From: Bacteroidia bacterium | GTDB taxonomy: Bacteria > Bacteroidota > Bacteroidia > NS11-12g > UBA955 | Length of the DNA: 37,255 nt | Assembly: GCA_030158725.1 (NCBI GenBank) | Contig: JAOASJ010000093.1 | Span: forward strand, 1-37,255 | Direction of reading: 5' to 3' | Shown here: positions 1 through 8,547 of the stretch, in pieces | How the letters are laid out: each line of letters begins with the position of its first letter | Position numbering within the stretch: position 1 is the first letter of the stretch | Translations under genes and position numbers: made by a program | Notes under the pieces: generated by a model | The model's input: only the letters and a program-made list of their open reading frames with translations | The model's database searches: none | What the model was told of the DNA's origin: nothing

Positions 1-4
1 TTTG

Positions 5-76
<72 letters not shown>

Positions 77-173
77 ATTTTTTGGGACTGCAAATATACA
101 GTATATTATTAACTTTACAAGATATTAATCTTAAGTTTATTAAATCTGGTCGAAATTGAATGTGTTTTTGGTG

Positions 174-1601
174 CTATTCTTGCTCCAATTCACTAGCAAC
201 ATTGCCCATGTGCACATGGCTAGAAAAACTTCCGAAGCGGTCTAAAATTGGATATATTCCTTGCTTCTTCTTTAATTTATAAGCCAAGATATACAATATG
301 GCCTCGGTGCTAATTAAAATTGTTTTCTTAATATCTGTGTTCCAGTTGATGTACGAAACAAATGAGTTGTATAAATCGCTAAAGTGATTTGAGACCAAAA
401 TATAACTTACTTTTTTGTAACCTTCTTTGCTCAATGACTTTAAATTATCTGAAATATACTCCTTAACAATTCTGCGGTCGTTTTCTTTTTGGAAATCTGC
501 ACTGCTTGGATGCGCATCTAAAATAATGGCAATATTCTCTTCACGGAACCTCAAAATAGCATACGCATTTCTCTCTTTGTTTTGATCCAATACCTCAACC
601 TGAAAATCCAATTGTGAAAAGGCTTCTAAAACCAATGCTGAAAAACTATTCTCAGGATCATTTTGAACATACTCATTGCTCAACAAGCGGCTCAAACGAG
701 GCATTAAATATTCCTGGTAATTTATGGCTTCTTTACTCGCCATAACACGGTCATTTTGCTCTTGTCTTCTCTCCTCAGGCTCTACATTAGTATTGGGTAC
801 CTCAGCTGTTATTTGCTCTACTACGTCTTCTTTAACCGATTCCTGAACCAATGCTTTTGATGGCTCAGCTTTTGGACTTGGAATTAATTCAGCAACATAT
901 GACAAGGCCTCAGGTTTAAATTTGAAATTCCATAAAGCATGCTCAACTTCCCAGTAAGTTACTTCCCTTCCAGCTATCTCTTCTACTATTCCCTTTACTT
1001 TATTGTAAACAGAAACGTAAGCTTCATAAGTTGCCTTTTGGGTTTTATGGTCTTCCCATAAATCTAATTCTTTAAATGAATTAATTAAATTGGGATACAA
1101 TATCGGCCATTTCTTGTGGTTCTTTATTTGCCAGAAATAAGTTAAAAAGAAACCAACCGCACCTGGATATGGTGCATTGTGTTTGTCTTTGGCTTTGGTG
1201 TAAATGCCAATAGTCATTTTTTCCAAAGTCTCTATCTTTAACAAAGCTTCACGCAAATTTTTAGGCTCTGTTATAAGGTCTTTTAAAGTTGCCCCTAATT
1301 TGTCTAAACTGCTCTCATTGTACTTAATCATTTGATTAAAATACATCTGACCCAATTTAGCCGTGAATCCCCATAAATTGTTGTGCTTGTTATAACTATC
1401 TAATGCTGTTCTGAAATCATTCACATCAAAATCACCCTTCATAAAGTTATGAATGATAATTTTCACTACTTCAATAGCATATATACGGCTGTCGTCAATA
1501 TTATTGCCTGTGCGACCTTCCGCATCCTTCTCAGAATTTACAGTTGAAACATGCTCGTTCCAAACTTCCAGAATCTGACTTCTTAAATGTGCTTCTGACA
1601 T
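174..1601 (-). CDS. Uncharacterised 475-aa protein, probable degenerate PD-(D/E)XK-like C-terminal domain
   Basis: I do not recognise a named family. Residues 1-230 look helical and include a PGAVGFFLTYFW / KWPILYP segment (about 146-170) and WEVEHALW (217-224). These resemble N-terminal or DNA-associated modules of restriction-type proteins, but weakly. Residues 240-290 are an acidic, proline-containing linker. Residues 295-460 read like a restriction-endonuclease-like fold: the 'E-V-F-x-x-L-x-F' helix is SALVLEAFSQLDF (321-333), followed by strands, a DAH at 362-364 where such enzymes have D-x-K, and DRRIVKEYI (375-383). The expected upstream acidic residue is also not evident (NAYAIL, 345-350), so I infer a catalytically dead nuclease fold. 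No signal peptide or membrane segment is seen, so it is presumably cytoplasmic. No TAnnTTTG element sits close upstream. The nearest promoter-like element lies before the structured RNA at 1733-1895, so that RNA may be its leader. Confidence 0.75.
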   Translation of the reverse strand: MSEAHLRSQILEVWNEHVSTVNSEKDAEGRTGNNIDDSRIYAIEVVKIIIHNFMKGDFDVNDFRTALDSYNKHNNLWGFTAKLGQMYFNQMIKYNESSLDKLGATLKDLITEPKNLREALLKIETLEKMTIGIYTKAKDKHNAPYPGAVGFFLTYFWQIKNHKKWPILYPNLINSFKELDLWEDHKTQKATYEAYVSVYNKVKGIVEEIAGREVTYWEVEHALWNFKFKPEALSYVAELIPSPKAEPSKALVQESVKEDVVEQITAEVPNTNVEPEERRQEQNDRVMASKEAINYQEYLMPRLSRLLSNEYVQNDPENSFSALVLEAFSQLDFQVEVLDQNKERNAYAILRFREENIAIILDAHPSSADFQKENDRRIVKEYISDNLKSLSKEGYKKVSYILVSNHFSDLYNSFVSYINWNTDIKKTILISTEAILYILAYKLKKKQGIYPILDRFGSFSSHVHMGNVASELEQE

Positions 1602-1732
1602 TGCTATCCCTATTAACAGTTAATCGTGATCAAGAAAATTAAATCCTAGCATGTCACTATGCAGAACATAGAAATAAAGATTGTAATAAAATTGGTGAAT
1701 TGATCTGATTTTTAGCTGTTAATCCGGACCCT

Positions 1733-1895
1733 AAAAAAGAGCCCCCCGGTAAAAGACCGGCCTGGAATTGTGATTTCATTTCTTTGTGCATTTGTGTTTG
1801 TCGTTTTGGTAGCCTACATCCCTTCGGATGGAAATCATGAAACTTGCTTTTATTTAATTTTCACTAAAACATAAGCCCGCCTCACTTTTTCTTCG
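1733..1895 (-). ncRNA. Candidate structured RNA or attenuator leader upstream of the 475-aa gene
   Basis: On the minus strand a near-consensus -7 element (CATCTTTG, 1906-1899) is followed by about 160 nt rich in pairing potential. A hairpin CATCC-GAAG-GGATG lies at 1830-1817. A 7-bp long-range helix TGATTTC (1837-1831) / GAAATCA (1777-1771) encloses it. A strong hairpin CCGGT-CTTTT-ACCGG (1760-1746) is followed by GGGGCTC and six T (1738-1733). The last part looks like an intrinsic terminator, although seven bases separate stem and T-run. The locus ends 130 nt before the start of the 475-aa gene, so it may be a free-standing small RNA or a transcription attenuator. I compared it by eye with 6S, SRP, tmRNA and TPP/SAM/cobalamin riboswitch hallmarks and saw none. 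Confidence 0.5.
1746..1760 (-). terminator. GC-rich hairpin plus T-run (intrinsic terminator candidate)
   Basis: A perfect 5-bp stem (CCGGT/ACCGG) with a CTTTT loop is followed on the minus strand by GGGGCTC and TTTTTT at 1738-1733. It would end the structured RNA described above. The gap between stem and T-run makes its efficiency uncertain. Confidence 0.5.
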
Positions 1896-1906
1896 GTGCA
1901 AAGATG

Positions 1907-2253
1907 ATAAAATTTTAGGTATATTGTACTAATTGCACTATTTTTTTTCGATATTTTTAATGCTATTTCGCTAATTTACACCTAAGTATCTGATTAATTG
2001 ATTGTTAACAATGTGTGTATAATATTAAATTTAATAGGTTTGACGCTTTTTCTCCCATTTTTTAGGAGTTTATACTCAAAATTTGCCTTTAAAAATTCAA
2101 TATTTGAGGTAAATTACTGTTATACAGACCAATGAATAATTAAAAATAGAATATTCGAAATTGGCTGCTTCCCTCACTTTTAATTCATAAATTAAGTTAA
2201 GCAATTAATTACCTAGCATTTAGACACGTAAACGTATAGAATAATAGACGAAT
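1907..2253. other. AT-rich gene-free stretch
   Basis: No convincing open reading frame or RNA gene is seen here. The only structure noticed is a weak inverted repeat, CTCC...GGAG, around 2052-2068 flanking a T-run. The stretch separates the end of the MoxR/DUF58 operon from the promoter of the structured RNA. Confidence 0.5.
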
Positions 2254-2287
2254 AAAAAATGTCCTTATCTACCTCTATTTAGATAAG
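2254..2287 (-). terminator. Intrinsic terminator of the MoxR/DUF58 operon
   Basis: An 8-bp inverted repeat (CTTATCTA at 2264-2271 with TAGATAAG at 2280-2287) overlaps the DUF58 stop codon. On the minus strand it is followed after four bases by six T (2259-2254). Its position exactly at the operon end supports a terminator. Confidence 0.65.
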
Positions 2288-3610
2288 TCCACGTGATTTT
2301 ATCTCTAAATACTTATTAATGGTTTGTATACTTAAATCCTCTGGTTTACTGATGATGGTTTGAATACCAATTGTGTTTAATTCATTGGCCATAGCTACTT
2401 TTTCATTCATAGCCTGTTCCATCAAAATTTGACGAAAATTCCATTCTAACCCCTCTCCATCCATTTTCAATAAGGTGTCAAATTCAGTGTTCTCAAAAAA
2501 TACTATAACCAACAAATGCATAGCATTCAATTTCTTTAAAATTGGTTTAACTCTTTCTAAGGCATAACTGCTTTCGAAATTTGTATATAGAATTAACAAA
2601 CTGCGGGTCTTTATGAGATTGCGCACACTCAAATACAAATTTTCAAAATCTGCCTCTAAATCGCGTTCCTTTTGCTTGTATAATAATTCTAATATAGAAC
2701 GCAATTGCCCCTGTCTCCTGTCCGCCTTTAATACTGCCCCTATCTTGTCTGAAAAACAAATTAATCCCACTTGATCTTGTTTCTTTAAAGCGATGTTGCT
2801 AATGGCCAAACTAGAATTAATGGCATAATCCAAAAGACTTAATCCATTAAAAGGCATTAACATCGTTCTGCTCTTATCAATCAAAGTATATACTGTTTGC
2901 GATTTTTCATCTTCAAACTGATTGCTCATCAACTGTTGATGTCTGGCAGATGATTTCCAATTTATTTGCCTCACATCATCGCCTTCAGCATATTGTTTTA
3001 TTTGGTCAAATTCATAACTCAATCCCAACCTGCGCATTTTCTTTATGCCATGCAGTCTCGCAATTTTTGAAGACATAAATAACTCTGCAGCCTTCATTTG
3101 CATAACACTCGGATAAACCGCAAGATCTTGTTTAATGTCAAAAACTATTCTTCGCTTTAAAACCCCAAGCCTCCCAATTAAAAACAAATTAACAGATTGA
3201 AAGGTGTAAACCCCTCTACTTTTAGGTTGTATCTTATAACTGTGTTGCTTTGTTCCCAAAGCTTTTATGTGACCCTTTAGTAAGAAATCTCTAATCTGCA
3301 ATTGTGCCGGCAGCTCATCAATTAATTCATACTGCCAATCCCTTTTAGTTCTATTGGTTACATTTAAAATGATATCATTTTCATCAGCCAAAGAAAGCCG
3401 CTTCTCAGAATTTCTCTCAATCTCAAAAGGAGTTTTAGCCGCAAATAACTGAATGGCATCAACAATCAGAAAAACCACAAATCCAAACAATAAAATAAGG
3501 ACTGGATAAAATAAAAAACCAAAGACAAAAGAAAAGACAAAGCAGAAAATTATCCCACTTAAAACCATGAAAAATCGAGAACCAAGATATAGTGACTTTA
3601 AAATACTCAC
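2279..3610 (-). CDS. DUF58 domain-containing membrane protein (vWA-like), MoxR partner
   Basis: The last gene of a five-gene operon. Two hydrophobic segments lie at residues 12-54. The DUF58 signature follows at about 201-223 (FDQIKQYAEGDD, then INWKSSAR). A von Willebrand A-like fold begins near residue 240, with D245-x-S247-x-T249 matching a metal-ion-dependent adhesion site. In this family DUF58 proteins are partners of MoxR AAA+ ATPases, which are thought to act as chaperones for assembly or metal insertion in envelope complexes. The substrate here is unknown. The length of 443 aa is normal. The start overlaps the moxR stop by 4 nt (ATGA type), indicating translational coupling. It is related to the Bat (aerotolerance) MoxR operons, but no BatA-E gene is present here. 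Confidence 0.9.
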   Translation of the reverse strand: MSILKSLYLGSRFFMVLSGIIFCFVFSFVFGFLFYPVLILLFGFVVFLIVDAIQLFAAKTPFEIERNSEKRLSLADENDIILNVTNRTKRDWQYELIDELPAQLQIRDFLLKGHIKALGTKQHSYKIQPKSRGVYTFQSVNLFLIGRLGVLKRRIVFDIKQDLAVYPSVMQMKAAELFMSSKIARLHGIKKMRRLGLSYEFDQIKQYAEGDDVRQINWKSSARHQQLMSNQFEDEKSQTVYTLIDKSRTMLMPFNGLSLLDYAINSSLAISNIALKKQDQVGLICFSDKIGAVLKADRRQGQLRSILELLYKQKERDLEADFENLYLSVRNLIKTRSLLILYTNFESSYALERVKPILKKLNAMHLLVIVFFENTEFDTLLKMDGEGLEWNFRQILMEQAMNEKVAMANELNTIGIQTIISKPEDLSIQTINKYLEIKSRGLI

Positions 3611-4593
3611 CTAGGAACGTCTACTTGTTTAATTAACTCTTCTAATACTTCTTTTACATCAAAACCATCCATCTCCTTTTCTGCACTCAAAATCAAACGG
3701 TGGTTTAATACAGGGTATAATGCTTGGACAATATCATCAGGACTAACATAATCTCTTCCTTGCATGGCCGCTAAAGCCTTTGAAGTCTTTACAATTGCTA
3801 AGGAAGCTCTAGGCGAAGCGCCTAAAAACAAATCTGTTGTCCTTCTGGTTTTATCAATTATTTTGGCAATGAATTCTATCAACTCTTCTTTTATGTAAAC
3901 ACTCTGAATCGTTTTCATACAGCTTTCCAATTCTATAAAACTCAGAACTGGTTTTACATCGCGAATTGTCGATTGCTCAAAATCGCCTTCAAATCGCTTT
4001 ATAATTTCTAGTTCCTCTGCATAACTTGGGTAATCAATTTTTATTCTAAATTGAAACCTGTCTTGTTGCGCTTCCGGCAATTTATATGTCCCTTCTTGCT
4101 CAATTGGATTTTGAGTGGCAAGTACCATAAACGGCTTTGACATTGGATGCGAACGTCCATCAACTGTTACTTGCAATTCTTCCATAACCTCAAACAATGC
4201 CGCTTGGGTCTTGGCTGGCGAGCGGTTTATTTCATCTATTAAAACTATATTAGAAAATATTGGACCTGACTTGAATTCAAATGAACCTGATTGTACATTG
4301 TAAACACTAGTACCGGTTACGTCTGCTGGCATTAAATCTGGCGTAAACTGTATGCGCTTAAAATTTAAATCTAAAGCCTTGGCCAATAAATTTACCGTCA
4401 TTGTTTTGGCAATACCAGGCACGCCTTCAATTAATACGTGACCTCCTGTAAATAAGCCGGCAAGTATTAGGGTAATCATTTCATCTTGACCAACTATTAC
4501 CTTGTGTATTTCCTTGCGCACCCGCTCAGCAGATTCTTGAACTTTGCTAAAGTTCTGTGGTACTTGTTCTTGCTCTGAATGTATTTCTTCCAT
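3607..4593 (-). CDS. MoxR family AAA+ ATPase
   Basis: A 328-aa AAA+ ATPase of the MoxR family. Walker A is GVPGIAKT (residues 57-64), Walker B is IVLIDE (116-121), sensor 1 lies in ATQNP (159-163, N162), and a C-terminal lid contains GASPRAS. MoxR proteins are cytoplasmic ATPases thought to remodel or activate vWA-containing partners, which here would be the DUF58 protein encoded directly downstream. It lies 6 nt after the DUF4350 gene and overlaps the DUF58 gene by 4 nt. The sequence is complete and shows no missing key residue. Confidence 0.95.
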   Translation of the reverse strand: MEEIHSEQEQVPQNFSKVQESAERVRKEIHKVIVGQDEMITLILAGLFTGGHVLIEGVPGIAKTMTVNLLAKALDLNFKRIQFTPDLMPADVTGTSVYNVQSGSFEFKSGPIFSNIVLIDEINRSPAKTQAALFEVMEELQVTVDGRSHPMSKPFMVLATQNPIEQEGTYKLPEAQQDRFQFRIKIDYPSYAEELEIIKRFEGDFEQSTIRDVKPVLSFIELESCMKTIQSVYIKEELIEFIAKIIDKTRRTTDLFLGASPRASLAIVKTSKALAAMQGRDYVSPDDIVQALYPVLNHRLILSAEKEMDGFDVKEVLEELIKQVDVPR

Positions 4594-4599
4594 ACTTTA

Positions 4600-5838
4600 T
4601 TATTTTATTTTTTGTGATTTTTTAAATTGCCTAATAAGCCTATTTAACTCTAAAAACATATCTGCACTTACTATATCTGAATTTTGAATTTGCTTGTAGC
4701 GCTCAAACAACAAATTTATACTTTGCAGCGATACGCCAGATTTGTCAGCAATTAGGATAAAATTCCCTGTTTCTATTTCAGAGATGTTTATTGCAAATTT
4801 TTGTTTTAGATAAGTCATAAACAAACCCATATTTAACTCAGACATGTATTTGTAATTTCCCTGCTTTAAATGCAAGGCAAGCAAAGTGTCCATAAACCTC
4901 AAACTGAAATTGGATTTTGATGGCAACACCGAAATTACTTTTTGCTTTCTTTTGGTATAAAAAATGAAAAACAAAACAAGCATTGTTACGAATAAATACC
5001 ATGCCCAGCGCAAAGACCTTTGACTCAATATATATGAGAGAGGCGTAACACCTCCTCTGCCCTTTCCAGCTTTTTCGTCTCGCAGCTTTCTTGAGCCCAA
5101 ATCGTAATAAATATCCTTCAATTCAATACCGTCAAAAACAGAAGATAAGTACATAAAACCAGTGTCGTTCTTCAAACAATAATTGGTAAAAAGAACGGGG
5201 GAAGTGTGAAGGTATAATTTCCCTTTCCCTCTTCTATATTCAATATAATTTAAACCTTCGTCTACATTACCTCTTGGGAAAGCATTAAAGTTGAAATTTG
5301 TACCTGAAATATAATTCCATTCCCATTCCTCAGATTGCTTATCGAATGAACGAACTTTCCAATTAAAACTTACTGCCGTGTCTTCCTGTTTATAGCAATT
5401 TACTTTTACTTGTTTGCTAAAATATAGCCCCATTAACAAACTGGTATCATCCCCTCCAATTATTTGCAAAATGGTGTCTGGCAAAGCTTCTGTTGATATC
5501 CAAACATCTGCTCCCTTTTCAACAAATCTCAACAATTCAACTATATCCGTATCGCTGTAAAAGGCTTCCCTTCCAATAAACACATACGTAGAATTCTCAA
5601 TGTTTTTTTTCGGCAAACCCGATTTAAGGCCATTGTTAAATACTCTAAATTGGCCTTTACTGCTGTGCTGCAACATGGATTGAAAAACGCCAAAATCGTA
5701 GGGTTGATTCTCTCCTTCTGTATACGTCTTGCTCCAATTGTATTGGGTTTTCGGAGGATTTGTCCAACGCCAATACACGATGCCGATAATTATTACCGCC
5801 AACACCAATAACCATATTTTACTTGAACTGTCTCTCAA
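4600..5838 (-). CDS. DUF4350 domain-containing membrane protein
   Basis: A 412-aa protein with one N-terminal membrane anchor (residues 8-23), a large extracytoplasmic domain and a second membrane helix near residue 280-297 followed by a basic KRKQK stretch and a C-terminal cytoplasmic tail of about 110 residues. The extracytoplasmic part (YNWSKTY..PYDFGVFQSML near residue 32, then a Rossmann-like or glutamine-amidotransferase-like DUF4350 region) matches the protein usually found between DUF4129 and MoxR genes in Bacteroidota. The function is unknown. It overlaps the upstream gene by 4 nt (ATGA). Confidence 0.8.
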   Translation of the reverse strand: MRDSSSKIWLLVLAVIIIGIVYWRWTNPPKTQYNWSKTYTEGENQPYDFGVFQSMLQHSSKGQFRVFNNGLKSGLPKKNIENSTYVFIGREAFYSDTDIVELLRFVEKGADVWISTEALPDTILQIIGGDDTSLLMGLYFSKQVKVNCYKQEDTAVSFNWKVRSFDKQSEEWEWNYISGTNFNFNAFPRGNVDEGLNYIEYRRGKGKLYLHTSPVLFTNYCLKNDTGFMYLSSVFDGIELKDIYYDLGSRKLRDEKAGKGRGGVTPLSYILSQRSLRWAWYLFVTMLVLFFIFYTKRKQKVISVLPSKSNFSLRFMDTLLALHLKQGNYKYMSELNMGLFMTYLKQKFAINISEIETGNFILIADKSGVSLQSINLLFERYKQIQNSDIVSADMFLELNRLIRQFKKSQKIK

Positions 5839-6506
5839 ATTAAATCAAGTTCTTTTTCACAGATTTTAAAGTATTCCTCTAAAGCTAAATATTCCTCTTT
5901 CACCAATATCTTTTGCCCATACCATATTGGGTCAAACTTCTTACACAACATTGCAAATGCAGGGTAGATAACTGCACTTTCCTTCAATTCATCAAGATAG
6001 TTACTATTGGTCTTCTCCGGCTTATAACGCAACAAGTTCTTTTCTTCTAAATACTTTAACAGTTTTAAAAAGCGCCAACGAAAAGCTAGACGAAATTCCC
6101 CCTGATTTATACTGGCATTTATTTCCCTGTCAAACTCTTGCATGCCAATTGATGCTAAACTTTCAAGTTCAAAATTCTCAACAACTAAGTTCTTAACTGC
6201 TTCATTCTTGCTCGATTTTATCATTTTTACAATAAAATACAATGCAATAATTAGTGCCAATAAAGCAATGAAAAGAATTCCGTATTTTAATGGTTTTGAC
6301 AATTTAAATCCTTTATCTAATTCCTTGCTTTTAGGCGTAATCTTAGGGGGTATAAATCCGCTCTCATTATATTGCTTATCCTTAACAAGATTCTGCCAAT
6401 AGACTTCATCAAATGGTTGATTTTGCTTTGTGCTGCTGCCAGCCATAGCGTATGAACCACAGAAAGCAAAGAGCAAGGTCAATATCAAAATCTTACTCAG
6501 TTTCAA
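5835..6506 (-). CDS. DUF4129-like membrane protein with signal peptide
   Basis: A 223-aa protein. An N-terminal signal peptide ends near residue 22 (CGSYAMAG). A short periplasmic stretch follows, then one membrane helix (about 75-95) and a cytoplasmic helical domain resembling DUF4129: the pattern is 'G-x-x-R-x-A-x-R' (136-143), TNSNYL (166-171) and WYG (195-197). The family's role is unknown, but it is a regular member of MoxR/DUF58 operons. It overlaps the SpoIIM gene by 14 nt. Assignment to DUF4129 is by pattern recognition and is moderately sure. Confidence 0.75.
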   Translation of the reverse strand: MKLSKILILTLLFAFCGSYAMAGSSTKQNQPFDEVYWQNLVKDKQYNESGFIPPKITPKSKELDKGFKLSKPLKYGILFIALLALIIALYFIVKMIKSSKNEAVKNLVVENFELESLASIGMQEFDREINASINQGEFRLAFRWRFLKLLKYLEEKNLLRYKPEKTNSNYLDELKESAVIYPAFAMLCKKFDPIWYGQKILVKEEYLALEEYFKICEKELDLI

Positions 6507-8379
6507 TGCCGTAAACTTTTTTGTTTTTGCCCATATTTTCTATGCCCTCAGATATCTCATCTGCACTTATTATCTCGTTTAATGTAAAGTTCAAAAACAT
6601 GCTTTGTACAAAAAACAAAACCAAACTAAAACAAAACATAAAAACCATTAGAAATGCCATTAAATATTTAGATAAAATTTCATTTGCCTCATTGCTAATA
6701 TTAAAATTTAGTTGAATAAATGAAATGCTCATACTAGAAAATGGTGATACGATAAATAATGTACTGACCAATAGTTGCACGATCAAAATGGCGACAATGC
6801 TGCTGCTTAACTTATTTGAATTGCTCAATATTAGCTTTAGTTTTTCGCTTACTGACAGATTCTTGATGTTCAAAGAACGGTCTGTATAAAACCCGATAAT
6901 AAGGGGTGTTAAAAGGACGACGATCAATTTTAGTATGAAATAATTCTGTAAAAACGCCAAGTTCAAAGTAAATGAAACCACAAAAGCATAAATAATTGAA
7001 GCCATTCTATCAACTTGAAATTGCTTGAAAAATGACTTGAAAATCGCAAATGAAAACAACAACATAACGCCCATTAATGTTGAGTTCATTACATATAAGA
7101 CCAAACTGTAGTCTTTGTTCAAAAGGATGCCAATATTGCCTAATACAGCAAATAATTCGGTAAAGTTTAATGCAAGAAACTGATCGATTAAGGTTTCAAT
7201 ATCTACACTTAGAACCTTGTATTGCATAAAATAAGCATTGTTTTGAATACTAAAATTTATTACCAAAAACAGTATTGTAATACCTAGACAAAATCCGAGA
7301 ATTAATTTAAAGCGAAGTCCAATAAATTGTAATGTTTTATTGAAAATCTGAAACGAATTTAAAATGTCCTTGGGGTTAAATTTAAATTCCACATCCGCCT
7401 TTATTTCTGCTCCACCCAATTCAAGGTCTATTTGATTTCTGAATGTTTTAATTGGATACCACACAAAATAAAAAACCATCACCGCCACAGAAATAAAAAT
7501 CAACATTAACCTTAACGCATTAGGCATATCGGTATACCGGGTTAAAAACGATTCAATGAAAGCGGCAAACAACACAAAAGGAATGGTTGCCAAATAAACC
7601 ATAGCTGCTCTGCGGCCCCAAACAGCAAAGGCTTTTGTACGGCTTAATGTGCCTGGATAAATCAATCCTCTACCGAGTAAAATACCGGCAAGGGTTTCTA
7701 TAACCAAAGTTAATATTTCAATGCTTCCATGCATCCATACCGTGGTGTTAAACTCACTTACTAAGTTTCTGGAATAGAAAAAATAAATAAATACACCTAA
7801 GGCAATGCCATTGCTAATCATCAACACCACCGCGCCGTATGATGCCAATAATCCAAATAAAAATACTTTTAAACCAACCTCCAAATTGTTTCGCGCTATG
7901 GAGTAAAACATTGATAATTGATCTTGACTTTTATAAACGCCAAGCGGGTTTCCACTTTTGATGTTTGCTTCAGTCATTTTAACATAATCGGCACCTAAAA
8001 CAAGATTTGCAAATGAAGCATCTTTGGCTGTTGACAGTATTCCAATTCCTACAGACATAAGCAGCAATAAAAATGAAACCAATAATTCCTTGCGGCTGAA
8101 ATATATTATTTTGGGTACCTCAATTCGAAAAAATAATTTTATAGAATTCCATATCGGTTTACGAGTGGTATACAAACTGTGGTATACTGACTGCGCCAAG
8201 CCATTTAAATACACTCTGATAGACCTACTTCTGTAAAATGTTCTTGCATAGGCTAAATCATCTGTCACTTGAATTAAATCTTTGCGCATCTCCTCTGGAT
8301 TCTTCTGCTTGCGCTTAAGATTGCGCTCAATTTGAGCCCATTTATCTATATTTTGATTAACAAATTTACGTTCACGCAT
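6493..8379 (-). CDS. SpoIIM (DUF95) family membrane protein with an extra C-terminal membrane domain
   Basis: The first gene of the operon. Residues 1-320 match the stage II sporulation protein M/DUF95 family found in non-sporulating Bacteroidota: N-terminal NQNIDKWAQIERNL, LAYARTFYRSRSIRVYLN, then several membrane helices including GIALGVFIYFF and the conserved WMHGSIEI. Residues about 345-610 form a second, uncharacterised block of five or six membrane helices. A plain SpoIIM protein is about 320-330 aa, so at 628 aa this looks like a fusion or a domain gain. An RDD-family gene often found beside it in related operons is absent here. A near-consensus -7 element (TATCATTG, one mismatch) lies 10 nt before the ATG. 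The precise role in the envelope is unknown. Confidence 0.85.
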   Translation of the reverse strand: MRERKFVNQNIDKWAQIERNLKRKQKNPEEMRKDLIQVTDDLAYARTFYRSRSIRVYLNGLAQSVYHSLYTTRKPIWNSIKLFFRIEVPKIIYFSRKELLVSFLLLLMSVGIGILSTAKDASFANLVLGADYVKMTEANIKSGNPLGVYKSQDQLSMFYSIARNNLEVGLKVFLFGLLASYGAVVLMISNGIALGVFIYFFYSRNLVSEFNTTVWMHGSIEILTLVIETLAGILLGRGLIYPGTLSRTKAFAVWGRRAAMVYLATIPFVLFAAFIESFLTRYTDMPNALRLMLIFISVAVMVFYFVWYPIKTFRNQIDLELGGAEIKADVEFKFNPKDILNSFQIFNKTLQFIGLRFKLILGFCLGITILFLVINFSIQNNAYFMQYKVLSVDIETLIDQFLALNFTELFAVLGNIGILLNKDYSLVLYVMNSTLMGVMLLFSFAIFKSFFKQFQVDRMASIIYAFVVSFTLNLAFLQNYFILKLIVVLLTPLIIGFYTDRSLNIKNLSVSEKLKLILSNSNKLSSSIVAILIVQLLVSTLFIVSPFSSMSISFIQLNFNISNEANEILSKYLMAFLMVFMFCFSLVLFFVQSMFLNFTLNEIISADEISEGIENMGKNKKVYGIETE

Positions 8380-8535
8380 CTTTGTAAGGCAATGATAACA
8401 TTTTTTTAAGAGATACTGCCCATCAAAATCGAATTCCTGAAAATAATTTCAATCGTTTTTTACGACCAAGAAATCCGCTGATATGAATCAATTAATACCG
8501 ATAAAATTATCTCAATTTTACAGATACATTTTGAG

Positions 8536-8543
8536 TAAATTTG
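8536..8543 (+). promoter_or_regulatory. -7 element TAAATTTG of the truncated haemoglobin gene
   Basis: A perfect match to the Bacteroidota -7 consensus TAnnTTTG ending only 4 nt before the ATG at 8548, implying a leaderless mRNA. No clear -33 TTTG is seen. Confidence 0.65.
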
Positions 8544-8547
8544 TACA

